From Galbibacter kalidii (lineage in GTDB: Bacteria > Bacteroidota > Bacteroidia > Flavobacteriales > Flavobacteriaceae): a stretch of 64,000 bases of DNA. The notes under the pieces are model-generated. The model had not been told where the DNA came from. It did not search any database and saw only the letters and a program-made list of their open reading frames with translations. Location: assembly GCF_026241135.1 (NCBI RefSeq), contig NZ_JAPFGA010000003.1:124001-188000 (forward strand). Reading direction: 5' to 3'. Shown piece by piece: positions 38,273-46,930 of this stretch. Positions within the stretch are counted from its first letter, which is position 1; every line of letters starts with the position of its first letter. A program made the translations under genes and the position numbers.

Positions 38273-38302
38273 GTCCTCCCCTAACCCCTCCTAAGGAGGG
38301 GA
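38273..38302. repeat. Short dispersed CCTCC/GGAGG palindrome, copy 3
   Basis: GTCCTCCCCTAACCCCTCCT followed by AAGGAGGGG, one base after the M28 stop. Nearly identical in layout to 9001-9033. Confidence 0.65.
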
Positions 38303-38385
38303 AATATCACACCAGCCATAGAAGATTTAGGTCATAATTAAAGGATATTTTAAAAATCTGTATCTTTAATGAAAACAACCATATT

Positions 38386-39219
38386 ATGAGAACTCTAAGT
38401 CTTCTTCTTGTATTTTGCGTTTTAATCGCATGTAAAAATAAGACCAACAAAGAAACCAACAATGAGGTTGCTGCAGAAACAGCTTCTACCATCAGTGATG
38501 AATTGGCAGTTTCTGAAAGACACCACGAATGGGTAGATCTGAAAAGAGGCGACGGAACCTTTAAAGCCTTTGTTGTATACCCTGAAAGCGATACGCCTAC
38601 CCAGGCGGTTATTGTAATCCACGAAAACCGGGGGCTGAACGATTGGGCAAGATCCTTTACTGATCAATTGGCGGCCGAGGGGTATCTGGCCATCGCTCCC
38701 GATTTGATCTCCAATACGGTTGAAGGTATTGAAAAAACAACCGATTTTGAGAATTCAGACAAAGCACGGGAAGCGATTTATGCCCTTGACCCCGATCAGG
38801 TGACCGAAGATCTGAACACCACCTATGAGTACATCAAAAATGATCCGGCAAGTAACAATAAAATCTTTGTTGTTGGTTTTTGCTGGGGTGGTTCACAAAG
38901 TTTTCGCTATGCCACGAACAACCCAGATTTAGAAAAAGCACTGGTTTTTTATGGTACTGCTCCAAAGGATAAATCAGTTTTAGAACAAATTAAATGTCCG
39001 GTTTACGGTTTTTACGGCGGAAATGACAACCGTGTCAATTCCACCATTCCAGACACAGAAAAAGCCATGGAGAAATATGATAAAAAGTATGAACATGTTA
39101 TTTATGACGGCGCCGGACACGCATTTATGCGCCGAGGTGCGGAAAGTGACGCTGACGAAGCCAATAAAACAGCTCATGATAAAGCTTGGGAAAGCTTGCT
39201 AAAGTTGCTGAATAAGTGA
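38386..39219 (+). CDS. Dienelactone hydrolase family lipoprotein
   Basis: 277 aa. Lipoprotein signal MRTLSLLLVFCVLIAC (lipobox LIAC). An alpha/beta-hydrolase fold follows with the DLH triad: nucleophile Cys166 in VVGFCWGGSQS, Asp214 (GGNDNRVN) and His245 (GAGHAF). The ENRGLND segment matches the Glu that activates the Cys in this family. Members hydrolyse dienelactones or other esters; substrate here unknown. Its TGA overlaps the GTG start of the next gene by three bases. Confidence 0.88.
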   Translation: MRTLSLLLVFCVLIACKNKTNKETNNEVAAETASTISDELAVSERHHEWVDLKRGDGTFKAFVVYPESDTPTQAVIVIHENRGLNDWARSFTDQLAAEGYLAIAPDLISNTVEGIEKTTDFENSDKAREAIYALDPDQVTEDLNTTYEYIKNDPASNNKIFVVGFCWGGSQSFRYATNNPDLEKALVFYGTAPKDKSVLEQIKCPVYGFYGGNDNRVNSTIPDTEKAMEKYDKKYEHVIYDGAGHAFMRRGAESDADEANKTAHDKAWESLLKLLNK

Positions 39220-39782
39220 AAACACCTGAATTATACTTTCCTTCTGATATAGAGTGGCGGGAATGGCTTCATGAAAATCATGAAAAATGCGATAGTGTTT
39301 ACCTTATATTTTATACTGTAGACAGCGACAAAAAAAGTATGCGATGGGAGGAGGCCGTAAAAGTAGCCTTATGCTACGGATGGATCGACTCTACCGTAAG
39401 AAAAATTAATCACGAGAAAAGAAAACAATATTTCACTCCGCGAAAATCAAAAAGCATGTGGAGTAAACTCAATAAAAATTATATAGAAGAGCTTCACGAA
39501 AAAGGACTCATCCATGACAGTGGCTATGCCAAAATAGATATTGCCAAGAAAAATGGTTCGTGGACAGCTTTAGATAATGTTGAAAACCTTATCGTTCCGG
39601 AAGACCTTCAATCAGCTTTTGACACCAATAAAACTGCTTTCAAAAACTATTTTTCTTTCAGCAAAACCTATAAAAAAGGCTATTTATACTGGCTCAATCA
39701 AGCAAAAAGGGATGCAACCCGAAAAAAAAGAATTGATGAAATAATCCAGTTATGCGAACAAAATATAAAGTCCAGAAATTGA
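39216..39782 (+). CDS. YdeI/OmpD-associated family protein
   Basis: 188 aa starting at GTG 39216, which overlaps the previous stop, suggesting coupling. The block MRWEEAVKVALCYGWIDSTV followed by QYFTPRKSKSMWSKLN is typical of YdeI-type proteins (DUF1801/OmdA C-terminal region: ...R-K-x-x-x-x-W-S). The family is linked to bacteriocin and cationic peptide tolerance in other bacteria, without a known biochemical function. Soluble, no signal peptide. Confidence 0.85.
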   Translation: MKTPELYFPSDIEWREWLHENHEKCDSVYLIFYTVDSDKKSMRWEEAVKVALCYGWIDSTVRKINHEKRKQYFTPRKSKSMWSKLNKNYIEELHEKGLIHDSGYAKIDIAKKNGSWTALDNVENLIVPEDLQSAFDTNKTAFKNYFSFSKTYKKGYLYWLNQAKRDATRKKRIDEIIQLCEQNIKSRN

Positions 39783-39835
39783 TTACTTTTGTTATACATC
39801 AGCTCAAACTTAAATTTTTTAAAATCCATTTTTAA

Positions 39836-41245
39836 ATGATAAACCCACGCATCGTTTTAAGCTTAATTATAGCAGCTGTAATAATGTCCTGCAATTCAGC
39901 CACTAAAAAGAAAGATGAATCAACCTCTAAAACAAAAGAAGAAGCCACAAAAACCACAGATGAAAATATTCCGATAGTGGTGACTGCCGATATAGAAACC
40001 GGAATCAAGACCCATATTGACGAACAGGTAAAAAAAGGCAATGGGTATTTCCATATGAAAACTGAAGATGACGATGAACTTAAACTCGAATTGGTACGTG
40101 TACATACAGAATACCTTGCCAATTTAGGTCCAGGTAGTCATTTTGCCTGTGTCGACTTGGCCGATGTTAGCGGTGATGTCTATGATGTCGATTTTTTCTT
40201 AGAAGGTGACCCCGGAGACATGAACGTTACACGAACAAGCCTGCATAAACTAAACGGTAAACCTTTTTACACTTGGAAACAACATAAGGATAAAACCTGG
40301 CACCAGATACCCGTTGAACAAGCCACGTCTGACTTGTTAGGAATTATAGAAGGAGAAGACAAGTTTGAATTTCGATATGAAGTTACACTCCCGAAAATGA
40401 AGGATGACGCCAAGATGTGGATTCCCATCCCGGAAAGCGACAACTTTCAAACTGTAGAACTATTATCAATGGATGTCCCCGGAAAACACAAGATGATCGA
40501 AGAAAAAGAATATGGCAATACCATATTATATCTTGAATTTAACCCGGAAGACAGTGGTGAGAAAGTGGAACTTGTCTATAATGTGGAAAGACAAGAGAAA
40601 AACCCTTATGAAGAAAGCACCTATTCAGAAAAATACCTGAATCCCAGTTTGCTAATGCCAGTCGGTGACCGTTTTAAGGCATTGTCAGATTCTATTATTG
40701 CAGATAAACACAATGAAGGTACCCTTGTTCAGGCCAGAGCCTTATATGATTACATTATTGATAACATGCTTTATCAAAAAGCAGGGAAATATGGTACCGG
40801 TGATGCCGTTTATGCCTGTGATGCCCTTACGGGAAATTGCACTGAGTTTCATTCGCTGTTTATTTCCCTGGCTAGATCAGCAAATATACCAGCACGATTT
40901 GCCATAGGAGCTGCAGTTCCATCAGAACGTGATGAAGGTGGGATTGATGGATATCATTGCTGGGCAGAATTCTATGCAGAAGGAAAATGGTGGCCTGTAG
41001 ATATCAGTGAAGCCAATAAATACACAGCACTTGCCACTTATTACTTTGGAAGGCATCCGGCCAATCGAATCGAATTCAGCCGTGGGCGTGATCTTGTAAT
41101 TGAACCCGGACCAAGTTCAGGGACAATCAATTTTCTAGCTTATCCGGTCTTTGAGATTGGAGGCAGTCCGGCAATAGCAGACACATTCTTCTCATTTAAT
41201 CGAAAGGTTGACCCCAAAAAAATAACTGAGGTAAAAGGACAATAA
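39836..41245 (+). CDS. Transglutaminase-like domain lipoprotein
   Basis: 469 aa. Lipoprotein signal with lipobox (MINPRIVLSLIIAAVIMSC), a charged linker, then a beta-rich region. The transglutaminase-like core carries the triad Cys335 (TGNCTEFHSLF), His374 (GYHCWAEFY) and Asp389 (WWPVDISE). Most bacterial members are proteases or peptidoglycan amidases rather than cross-linkers. It is anchored in the envelope; target unknown. A hairpin overlaps the stop codon. Confidence 0.88.
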   Translation: MINPRIVLSLIIAAVIMSCNSATKKKDESTSKTKEEATKTTDENIPIVVTADIETGIKTHIDEQVKKGNGYFHMKTEDDDELKLELVRVHTEYLANLGPGSHFACVDLADVSGDVYDVDFFLEGDPGDMNVTRTSLHKLNGKPFYTWKQHKDKTWHQIPVEQATSDLLGIIEGEDKFEFRYEVTLPKMKDDAKMWIPIPESDNFQTVELLSMDVPGKHKMIEEKEYGNTILYLEFNPEDSGEKVELVYNVERQEKNPYEESTYSEKYLNPSLLMPVGDRFKALSDSIIADKHNEGTLVQARALYDYIIDNMLYQKAGKYGTGDAVYACDALTGNCTEFHSLFISLARSANIPARFAIGAAVPSERDEGGIDGYHCWAEFYAEGKWWPVDISEANKYTALATYYFGRHPANRIEFSRGRDLVIEPGPSSGTINFLAYPVFEIGGSPAIADTFFSFNRKVDPKKITEVKGQ

Positions 41246-41262
41246 TAATCTTTACCTCAGTT
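41224..41262. terminator. Hairpin overlapping the transglutaminase gene stop
   Basis: AACTGAGGTAAA (41224-41235) faces TTTACCTCAGTT (41251-41262), a 12-bp perfect stem spanning the TAA at 41243-41245. It lacks a long T run, so termination may be weak or it may protect the mRNA 3' end. It lies between convergent genes. Confidence 0.6.
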
Positions 41263-41309
41263 AATCTATAACTATAAAATATTTACAATTTTAATCTTAC
41301 ACTATAAGA

Positions 41310-41531
41310 TTATTCCTCAGGATGTTCGGTGCTATCAGCTTCTTTAGCAGGATGCTCCTCTCCTTCTGGGTGTTCTTCACCAGCCTTAGCCTCCCCTTCA
41401 GGGTGCTCTTCCTCTGCCTGCTCAGTTTTTTCTTTTTTAGTTTCCTTACAAGAACTTAAAGATCCAACAGCTACAAAGCCAAACAGTAACATGGCCAGGC
41501 TTAAGTATTTGAATTCTTTTAACTTATTCAT
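41310..41531 (-). CDS. Small acidic lipoprotein with HPEGE repeats
   Basis: 73 aa. Lipoprotein-type signal (LAMLLFGFVAVGSLSSC, lipobox near residue 28). The mature part is almost entirely Glu/Lys/Ala with an EEHPEGE-like unit repeated about four times (EEHPEGEAKAG, EEHPEGEEHPAKE, STEHPEE). His spaced in an acidic background suggests metal binding, for example zinc, copper or nickel, but this is inference. Coding character is supported by the signal peptide; the downstream hairpin and convergent transglutaminase gene bound it. Confidence 0.7.
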   Translation of the reverse strand: MNKLKEFKYLSLAMLLFGFVAVGSLSSCKETKKEKTEQAEEEHPEGEAKAGEEHPEGEEHPAKEADSTEHPEE

Positions 41532-41787
41532 AATTAAAGGGTTTTAGTTATTAAAAATCAGATGAATTAACATTCATACTTGTCGAATATAACAAATATT
41601 CATTTAATCTCATATATTTTAACTTGTTTAATTTTTGGACAAAGCCAGATATTAAACAGAAAATAATCCCATGAAGAAGTAGTTATAGTAAGTTGATTTT
41701 GTTTTTTTACTACTATGTTAAAATTGGGAGACTGATGATGCTTGGAATTTGGTACTCCTTATTTCCTAACATTATTTCAGTAAAGTT

Positions 41788-42228
41788 TTACCTTTTATAA
41801 AAAATATAATCGGTTTTTAGGGGTACAATTCCGTTTTGCCTTAAATCTGATATGATTTGCCCCCGGTGATGGGTGTGATGATTAACAATGTGAAATAAGA
41901 CATGTTGAATAGAATTCTCGAATTTATACCCTTTTGAATTTTTGTATTTCATTTTCTTATCCAGATCAAACCCTGAAAGTATTTTCAGGGTATCAGTATG
42001 GTTCATTTGGTCTATTTCCTTGCACTTCTCCAAAGTATGAACTTCATTTATCCCCAAGGATTCCATTCCGATAATTCTTGAATTCCATATTTGATGTGCA
42101 TTCACATTATGTGAAAAAAGAGGAATTGTCCGTTCACTGATCCTATCCTTATTCTCGATCAATAGATCGGCCAGTTTTTGATTAAAGTGATTGTGGTATT
42201 CAAATATGTCTTTAAAAAATGTTTTCAT
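41788..42228 (-). CDS. DinB-family protein
   Basis: 146 aa four-helix-bundle protein. The metal-site pattern is visible: FSHNVNAHQIWNSRI near residue 40 and ILFHIVNHHTHHRGQI-like (HIVNHHTHHRGQI) near residue 115, with three His ligands as in DinB/YfiT enzymes. These include thiol-dependent transferases and DNA-damage-induced proteins of unknown function. Monocistronic; no LexA box identified. The 256 bp upstream up to 41787 contain nothing recognisable. Confidence 0.88.
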   Translation of the reverse strand: MKTFFKDIFEYHNHFNQKLADLLIENKDRISERTIPLFSHNVNAHQIWNSRIIGMESLGINEVHTLEKCKEIDQMNHTDTLKILSGFDLDKKMKYKNSKGYKFENSIQHVLFHIVNHHTHHRGQIISDLRQNGIVPLKTDYIFYKR

Positions 42229-42352
42229 GTGTTTTGAATTTGGTGTTTGTCCCGAGCCTTCGGGATGGGATTTACCTCTACACCACTACCTCCTCTGCTA
42301 TCGCCAGTTTGCAACTGGTTGAACTCGCTCCAATGTCTGTGACCTTAGGGAG
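42229..42352. repeat. Spacer with two short palindromes
   Basis: Contains TCCCGA-GCC-TTCGGGA near 42250 and CCAGTT-TGC-AACTGG at 42304-42318, flanked by CTATCGCC and GAACTCGCTCC. The flanks resemble the dispersed palindromes near 44279 and 46953 only loosely. Confidence 0.45.
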
Positions 42353-43138
42353 CTATTTTTTCTTTCTGAAATAAATCCTTAATCCGATTATGAGTACTAT
42401 TAAAATAAGTATAAACGGCCAAATATTAATCAATCCAACAAAGAACCAGATCAAGTTTTCCCAACCATTTCTAAATCCGTTTTTAAACTTCTTCCCAAAT
42501 TGTGTTTGATCGGGAATACGTTCATAAAACGTCATGGTCAATGTTGAGAATGATACCCTGTCCTGTAAATATTGAAGTCGTCCCTCGATAGATTCTATAT
42601 CAGACCTTAACTGTCCTATTTGTTTTTCAACCTCTAAGATCTCGGTCACGTCTTTAGCTTGTTTCAAAAGCTCTAAATAGCGTTTTTCAAGTTCCTTTTT
42701 TGTCTTTAGCCGGGCTTGAATGTCAAGGAACTCTTCGGTTACGTCTTTGACATTGATTTCCTTACTGTCAAACCTCTCTATTCCTTGAGTGGCATCCTTT
42801 AGCAAACTGTCAAAATTATCAGCCGGCACTCGGATAACAACGGTGTTACTTTCACGCCCCGGTGAGTTATATTCTTGATCGGAAGAAACATAGGCTTCAT
42901 ATTTATTGACTGCTTCAAAAATAGTTGTCCTTGTGGCGCTTAAATCATCCGTTTCAAACTCCACACGTCCGTCCTTGATCAATTTACGTTCTATGGATTC
43001 ATTCGGTTTTTGTTGAGGTGCTGGTGCTGCAATTGCTTCATCTGCCGCCATTTCCATCCCGGCACTTTCTGAGTTTTGTGAGCACCCAAAAATGCTTAGT
43101 AATAGTATCAGTCCGAAGTATTGGGTTAAATTTTTCAT
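42353..43138 (-). CDS. DUF4349 lipoprotein (YknW/anti-sigma-like, membrane anchored)
   Basis: 261 aa. N-terminal lipoprotein signal (MKNLTQYFGLILLLSIFGC), the DUF4349 block KLIKDGRVEFETDDLSATR to SSDQEYNSPGRESNTVVIRV, a long coiled coil (about residues 120-195: ARLKTKKELEKRYLEL, EVEKQIGQLRSDIES), and a C-terminal membrane segment (IWPFILILIVLIIGLRIYF). Function of the family is unknown. Tethering at both ends is unusual: lipid anchor plus membrane helix. Confidence 0.85.
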   Translation of the reverse strand: MKNLTQYFGLILLLSIFGCSQNSESAGMEMAADEAIAAPAPQQKPNESIERKLIKDGRVEFETDDLSATRTTIFEAVNKYEAYVSSDQEYNSPGRESNTVVIRVPADNFDSLLKDATQGIERFDSKEINVKDVTEEFLDIQARLKTKKELEKRYLELLKQAKDVTEILEVEKQIGQLRSDIESIEGRLQYLQDRVSFSTLTMTFYERIPDQTQFGKKFKNGFRNGWENLIWFFVGLINIWPFILILIVLIIGLRIYFRKKK

Positions 43139-43256
43139 TGTTGTTTTATTTAAGTTTGATGTTTTTGTGGCTTACTTAAGAACGCCACGAGTTAAAAAAC
43201 TCGCGGGAGCTGGGGAGTTAATGCTTTTCATAGAATAAATTATTATGCACCTGTAT

Positions 43257-43961
43257 TTAATTTTGTTTGATGAAGAACTCATAGATTGCAATTGATCCTG
43301 CAATAATCCCAATAATCCATGTAATTATTTCAAGTATTGATCTTTTCTTTGTATTTACTCCTTGCTTAATATTATTTTTAGAGTCAACTTTTTCCGTTGA
43401 TTGATTAAACTGACCAACATTTGAATTAGTAAAATTATTTGTAATTGTAGTTTTACCTAATGCAGAGTCTTCATTCCAATTTATGAATTTATCTATTGAT
43501 TTTAATTCAATCACTTTGGAAAGAAGTTTCAAGTTTTTGAGTTTTACTAAATGTTCTTCTTTTTTTAAAACTCCTAAATTAATTAGTCTATCAAAAGTTT
43601 TATAAAGTTCAGTATCTGTATGTTTAGTTTGGGGAATCGCTTCTCCTTGCTTAAGTTTATTCAATTCTATTAAAATACTTTTGTCTATTTCCAAATTTAA
43701 TCTTAAATGCCTACCATATTCTGTTAACTTAATTTGTCTTGACCCATATAAAATAGCTATTCCATCATCGACTAGAGATTTTCTTATTTGAAATGATAAA
43801 TCTTTGAATTTCTTATGTTCAGTCTCAGTCAAATTTAAACTTTCATGAAGATCATAAACAGAAAAATTGTCATATTCTGGAGCATTTTTAATTACAAGGT
43901 TGATAAACTCTTTTAAAGCTTGATCTTTGTTTAATTCATTGCCCATTTTAAACTTATTCAA
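43257..43961 (-). CDS. Hypothetical protein with winged-helix-like N-terminus and C-terminal membrane anchor
   Basis: 234 aa (a second Met at residue 6 would start it at 43946). I do not recognise a family. Residues 1-110 look helical with a possible winged-helix layout (YDLHESLNLTETEHKKF, LTEYGRHLRLN). Then comes a linker with the low-complexity motif ITNNFTNSNVGQFNQS, and a C-terminal membrane helix (ILEIITWIIGIIAGSIAIYEF). This tail-anchored layout with an NNFTNSNVGQ linker is seen in some accessory-genome and defence-associated proteins, but no partner gene is adjacent. AT-rich, with unusual flanking palindromes. Confidence 0.6.
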   Translation of the reverse strand: MNKFKMGNELNKDQALKEFINLVIKNAPEYDNFSVYDLHESLNLTETEHKKFKDLSFQIRKSLVDDGIAILYGSRQIKLTEYGRHLRLNLEIDKSILIELNKLKQGEAIPQTKHTDTELYKTFDRLINLGVLKKEEHLVKLKNLKLLSKVIELKSIDKFINWNEDSALGKTTITNNFTNSNVGQFNQSTEKVDSKNNIKQGVNTKKRSILEIITWIIGIIAGSIAIYEFFIKQN

Positions 43962-44366
43962 ATCCTTATAGAATTATACTCCTCTCAAATATAACCTTTT
44001 TTCTTTAGCTATATCCAAGAAGCTTTTAACCAAAAAGATATCCTGTATAGGTAAAAAGATGAAACAACAGCTTATTATGGTATCCCTAATACGTTGTTAA
44101 GGTGTTCCGTTTAGGTTGTTTACCTAAATTTTTACGTTGTGTAACGTAAAAATTTCATTAAAAGACGTAAAAACTTCATCAAAATACCTAAAAAGAGGGT
44201 GGTTTGGGATAAAAAGCTCGTTTTTCATTAGCAATTAGGTGGTTCTGTTTGCCATCGCGCCATCTGGCTCCTTCGCTAAAAATGTCCACTGGACATTTTC
44301 TTAACGCTCGATCCTCCCAAAAAATCCGGAAATTGCTTAGTTTTGTTACAATCACACTGCTAAATC
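43962..44366. other. 405-bp noncoding region with strong inverted and direct repeats
   Basis: No gene seen. AAATTTTTACGTT (44126-44138) faces AACGTAAAAATTT (44143-44155), a perfect 13-bp stem with a GTGT loop. The right arm begins a ~21-bp near-direct repeat (ACGTAAAAATTTCATTAAAA then ACGTAAAAACTTCATCAAAA) ending near 44186. A second palindrome at 44279-44299 has its own entry. The M1 peptidase promoter must be near the right end. Confidence 0.6.
44239..44315. repeat. Palindromic repeat type B, copy 1
   Basis: GCCATCTGGCTCC flank, then a stem AAAATGTCC (44279-44287), loop ACT, GGACATTTT (44291-44299), then TTAACGCTCG. The copy at 46931-46990 keeps the flanks but has a different stem with compensating changes. 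Confidence 0.65.
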
Positions 44367-45992
44367 ATGAGAAAAATATTTTTATCTGTACTGCTGCTGG
44401 GCGTAATTGCTTCTGCCACAGCTCAAGAACATCAATTCACAAAACAAGATACGTTAAGAGGGAGCATCACCCCGGAAAGGGAATGGTGGGATCTCAACTA
44501 TTATCATTTGGATATCGAGGTGAAACCCGATGAGAAATTTATTGCCGGGAAAAACACCATCCGGTATAAGGTTTTGACTCCGAAACAGGTCTTGCAAGTC
44601 GATCTGCAACCGCCTATGCAAATTGAAAAGGTGACTCAAGACGGAGAGGAACTCGAATTTTCTTCAGAAGTAAATGCACATTTTGTTCAACTTAAAAAAG
44701 AACAGAAGGAAGGTGAATATAACGAGGTTGTGGTTCACTATTCCGGTCACCCGAGAGAAGCCGTAAGGGCGCCGTGGGATGGCGGATTTTCATGGAAAAA
44801 GGACAAAAACGGGAATCATTTTGTAGCTACTTCCTGCCAGGGACTGGGTGCCAGCGTTTGGTGGCCCAACAAAGACCATATGTATGACGAGGTGGATAGT
44901 ATGAAAATAAGTGTTACCGTTCCCAAAAACCTGATGGATATCTCTAATGGACGTTTGATAAAAGTAGATGAACACGAAGACACCAAAACTTTCCATTGGT
45001 TTGTGAGTAACCCGATCAACAACTACGGCGTGAATGTCAATATTGGGGATTATGTTCATTTTGGCGAAAAATACGAGGGCGAAAAAGGCGAACTCAATAT
45101 GGATTATTACGTATTGAGTTATAACCTTAAAAAAGCAAAAGAACAGTTTAAGCAAGCCCCGAAAATGATGGAAGCTTTCGAATATTGGTTTGGTCCCTAC
45201 CCTTTTTATGAGGATAGTTTCAAACTGGTAGAGGTTCCTTATTTGGGGATGGAACACCAAAGTTCGGTGACCTATGGCAATCAATATGCAAATGGATATC
45301 TGGGCAACGATCTTTCCGGTAGCGGGTGGGGGTTAAAATTCGATTTTATCATTATTCACGAAGCCGGTCACGAATGGTTTGCCAACAATATTACCTACAA
45401 AGACATAGCCGACATGTGGATTCACGAAAGTTTTACCGCCTATTCAGAAAATCTTTATGTTGATTATTACTACGGAAAAGAAGCCTCTGCGGAATATGTT
45501 ATCGGTACACGAAAGAGCATCCGTAACGACAAACCTATCATTGGACAATATGATGTGAACCACGAAGGTTCCAGCGATATGTATTACAAAGGGGCAAATA
45601 TGCTTCATACACTACGTCAATTGATTGAAGACGATGAAAAATGGCGCTCTATCCTAAGGGGAATGAATGAGGAATTCTACCATCAAACTGTTACGACAGA
45701 GCAGATCGAAGATTACCTATGCCGACGTACGGAGAAAGACCTCAGTGCTTTTTTCGATCAGTATTTGAGGACTGTTAACATCCCAAAACTGCAATATTCA
45801 ATTGATGGAAATACGTTGAAATTCAGATACACCGATATTGTAGACGGATTTGACATGCCTGTTCAGGCGGTGATCAATACTGAAGATAAATGGATTTTCC
45901 CTTCTTCGGAATGGAAAGAGATAAAAACGGAAACTGTTATCGATAGCATAAAAATAGACGAAGATTTCTTTGTGATTCCTGAAAAAGTTTAA
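44367..45992 (+). CDS. M1-family zinc metallopeptidase
   Basis: 541 aa with signal peptide MRKIFLSVLLLGVIASATA. The zinc site is His331-Glu332-Ala-Gly-His335 with the third ligand Glu354 (IHESFTAY), exactly the HExxH-x18-E spacing of gluzincin M1 enzymes. The exopeptidase motif GAMEN is replaced by GMEHQ (VPYLGMEHQSSVTYGN), as in other Bacteroidota M1 proteins. It is shorter than PepN-type aminopeptidases, having only the N-terminal beta domain and catalytic domain. Periplasmic or secreted aminopeptidase is likely. Confidence 0.92.
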   Translation: MRKIFLSVLLLGVIASATAQEHQFTKQDTLRGSITPEREWWDLNYYHLDIEVKPDEKFIAGKNTIRYKVLTPKQVLQVDLQPPMQIEKVTQDGEELEFSSEVNAHFVQLKKEQKEGEYNEVVVHYSGHPREAVRAPWDGGFSWKKDKNGNHFVATSCQGLGASVWWPNKDHMYDEVDSMKISVTVPKNLMDISNGRLIKVDEHEDTKTFHWFVSNPINNYGVNVNIGDYVHFGEKYEGEKGELNMDYYVLSYNLKKAKEQFKQAPKMMEAFEYWFGPYPFYEDSFKLVEVPYLGMEHQSSVTYGNQYANGYLGNDLSGSGWGLKFDFIIIHEAGHEWFANNITYKDIADMWIHESFTAYSENLYVDYYYGKEASAEYVIGTRKSIRNDKPIIGQYDVNHEGSSDMYYKGANMLHTLRQLIEDDEKWRSILRGMNEEFYHQTVTTEQIEDYLCRRTEKDLSAFFDQYLRTVNIPKLQYSIDGNTLKFRYTDIVDGFDMPVQAVINTEDKWIFPSSEWKEIKTETVIDSIKIDEDFFVIPEKV

Positions 45993-46088
45993 ACAAGTTC
46001 TAAGTACAAACTACGTTAATTGCTCGTTTATTTTTTGGGATTGCAGGATATCTTACTAACTTAGATTTAACTTAAAACTATATTAATC

Positions 46089-46676
46089 ATGAAAAAATTA
46101 GGGATATCACTTTTAGCCTTGACCCTCCTTATGGGCATGAGCTGTAAGAAAAAAGCAGATAAAACAACTACAGAGGAAGAGACCACTGTTGAAGTAGAGA
46201 AAACAACAGAAAAGAAAGTTGAAGCAAAAAAAGTAAAGGTGGCCATGACCGCAAAAAGCGAGTCTAATGTTAGTGGAAATGTTGTCTTCAAAGAAGAAGG
46301 TGGCGTTGTAACCATGACCGCTATTTTTGACGGGTTAAATGCAGGGGAACACGCTATCCATTTGCATGAAAAAGCAGATTGTTCTGCTGAAGACGGAACT
46401 TCTTCCGGAGGACATTGGAATCCGACTTTTGCCAACCACGGAAAATGGGGAAGCCCAGACGGATATCACAAAGGGGATATAGGAAACTTCCCGGCAGACG
46501 AAAACGGTAATGGTACCATCACCTTTAAAACCGATGAATGGTGTATAGGATGTGGGGATGACAAAAAAGACATCCTTGGAAAAGCGGTGATCGTTCACCA
46601 AGGAACCGATGATTTCACATCACAACCCAGCGGTGCAGCCGGAGCAAGAGTAAGCTGTGGCGGGGTGATTCAGTAA
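46089..46676 (+). CDS. sodC: Cu/Zn superoxide dismutase-family lipoprotein
   Basis: 195 aa. Lipoprotein signal MKKLGISLLALTLLMGMSC, then a Lys/Glu/Thr-rich linker and the SODC beta-barrel. Metal-site blocks are present: AIHLHEKADCS (two Cu His), SGGHWNPTF (bridging region), GYHKGDIGNFPAD (Zn ligands), AVIVHQGTDDF (Cu His) and GAAGARVSCGG (active-site Arg and disulfide Cys). It converts periplasmic superoxide to hydrogen peroxide and oxygen. Monocistronic with a strong terminator. Confidence 0.93.
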   Translation: MKKLGISLLALTLLMGMSCKKKADKTTTEEETTVEVEKTTEKKVEAKKVKVAMTAKSESNVSGNVVFKEEGGVVTMTAIFDGLNAGEHAIHLHEKADCSAEDGTSSGGHWNPTFANHGKWGSPDGYHKGDIGNFPADENGNGTITFKTDEWCIGCGDDKKDILGKAVIVHQGTDDFTSQPSGAAGARVSCGGVIQ

Positions 46677-46696
46677 AACATCTTCTATAAAATAAA

Positions 46697-46728
46697 GAAA
46701 AGACTGTCCGTTAAAGACAGTCTTTTTT
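46697..46728 (+). terminator. Rho-independent terminator of sodC
   Basis: AAAGACTGTC (46699-46708), loop CGTTAAA, GACAGTCTTT (46716-46725), then a T run. Stands 22 bp after the sodC stop. Confidence 0.88.
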
Positions 46729-46757
46729 ATTTCCTAAAAAGACCTCACAGGTTTTCC

Positions 46758-46905
46758 AGACGATACCCTTCAACAAGCTCAGGGTGACATGTCTGGACAA
46801 GTGAAAATCTTTGTTACCCTGAGCTTGTCGAAGGGTAATATAACGAGAATCTAATCGTCTTCGACAGGCCTGCCTGACGGTAGGCAGGCTCAGACTGACA
46901 ATTTG
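46758..46905. repeat. MITE-like palindromic repeat, copy 3 (core only, nested palindrome)
   Basis: ACCCTTCAACAAGCTCAGGG and ACCCTGAGCTTGTCGAAGGG face each other, but the TGTCTAAAAAG terminal repeats are missing. The right half again carries an inserted palindrome, CCTGCCTGACGGTAGGCAGG (from about 46867), at the same position as in copy 2. Confidence 0.7.
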
Positions 46906-46930
46906 TATAAAAACAGAACTATTTTGCCCA

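Noticed and set aside
44249-44533. 94-codon frame across the type B palindrome and start of the M1 gene
   Set aside because: It reads the M1 gene in another frame and has no signal or family pattern.
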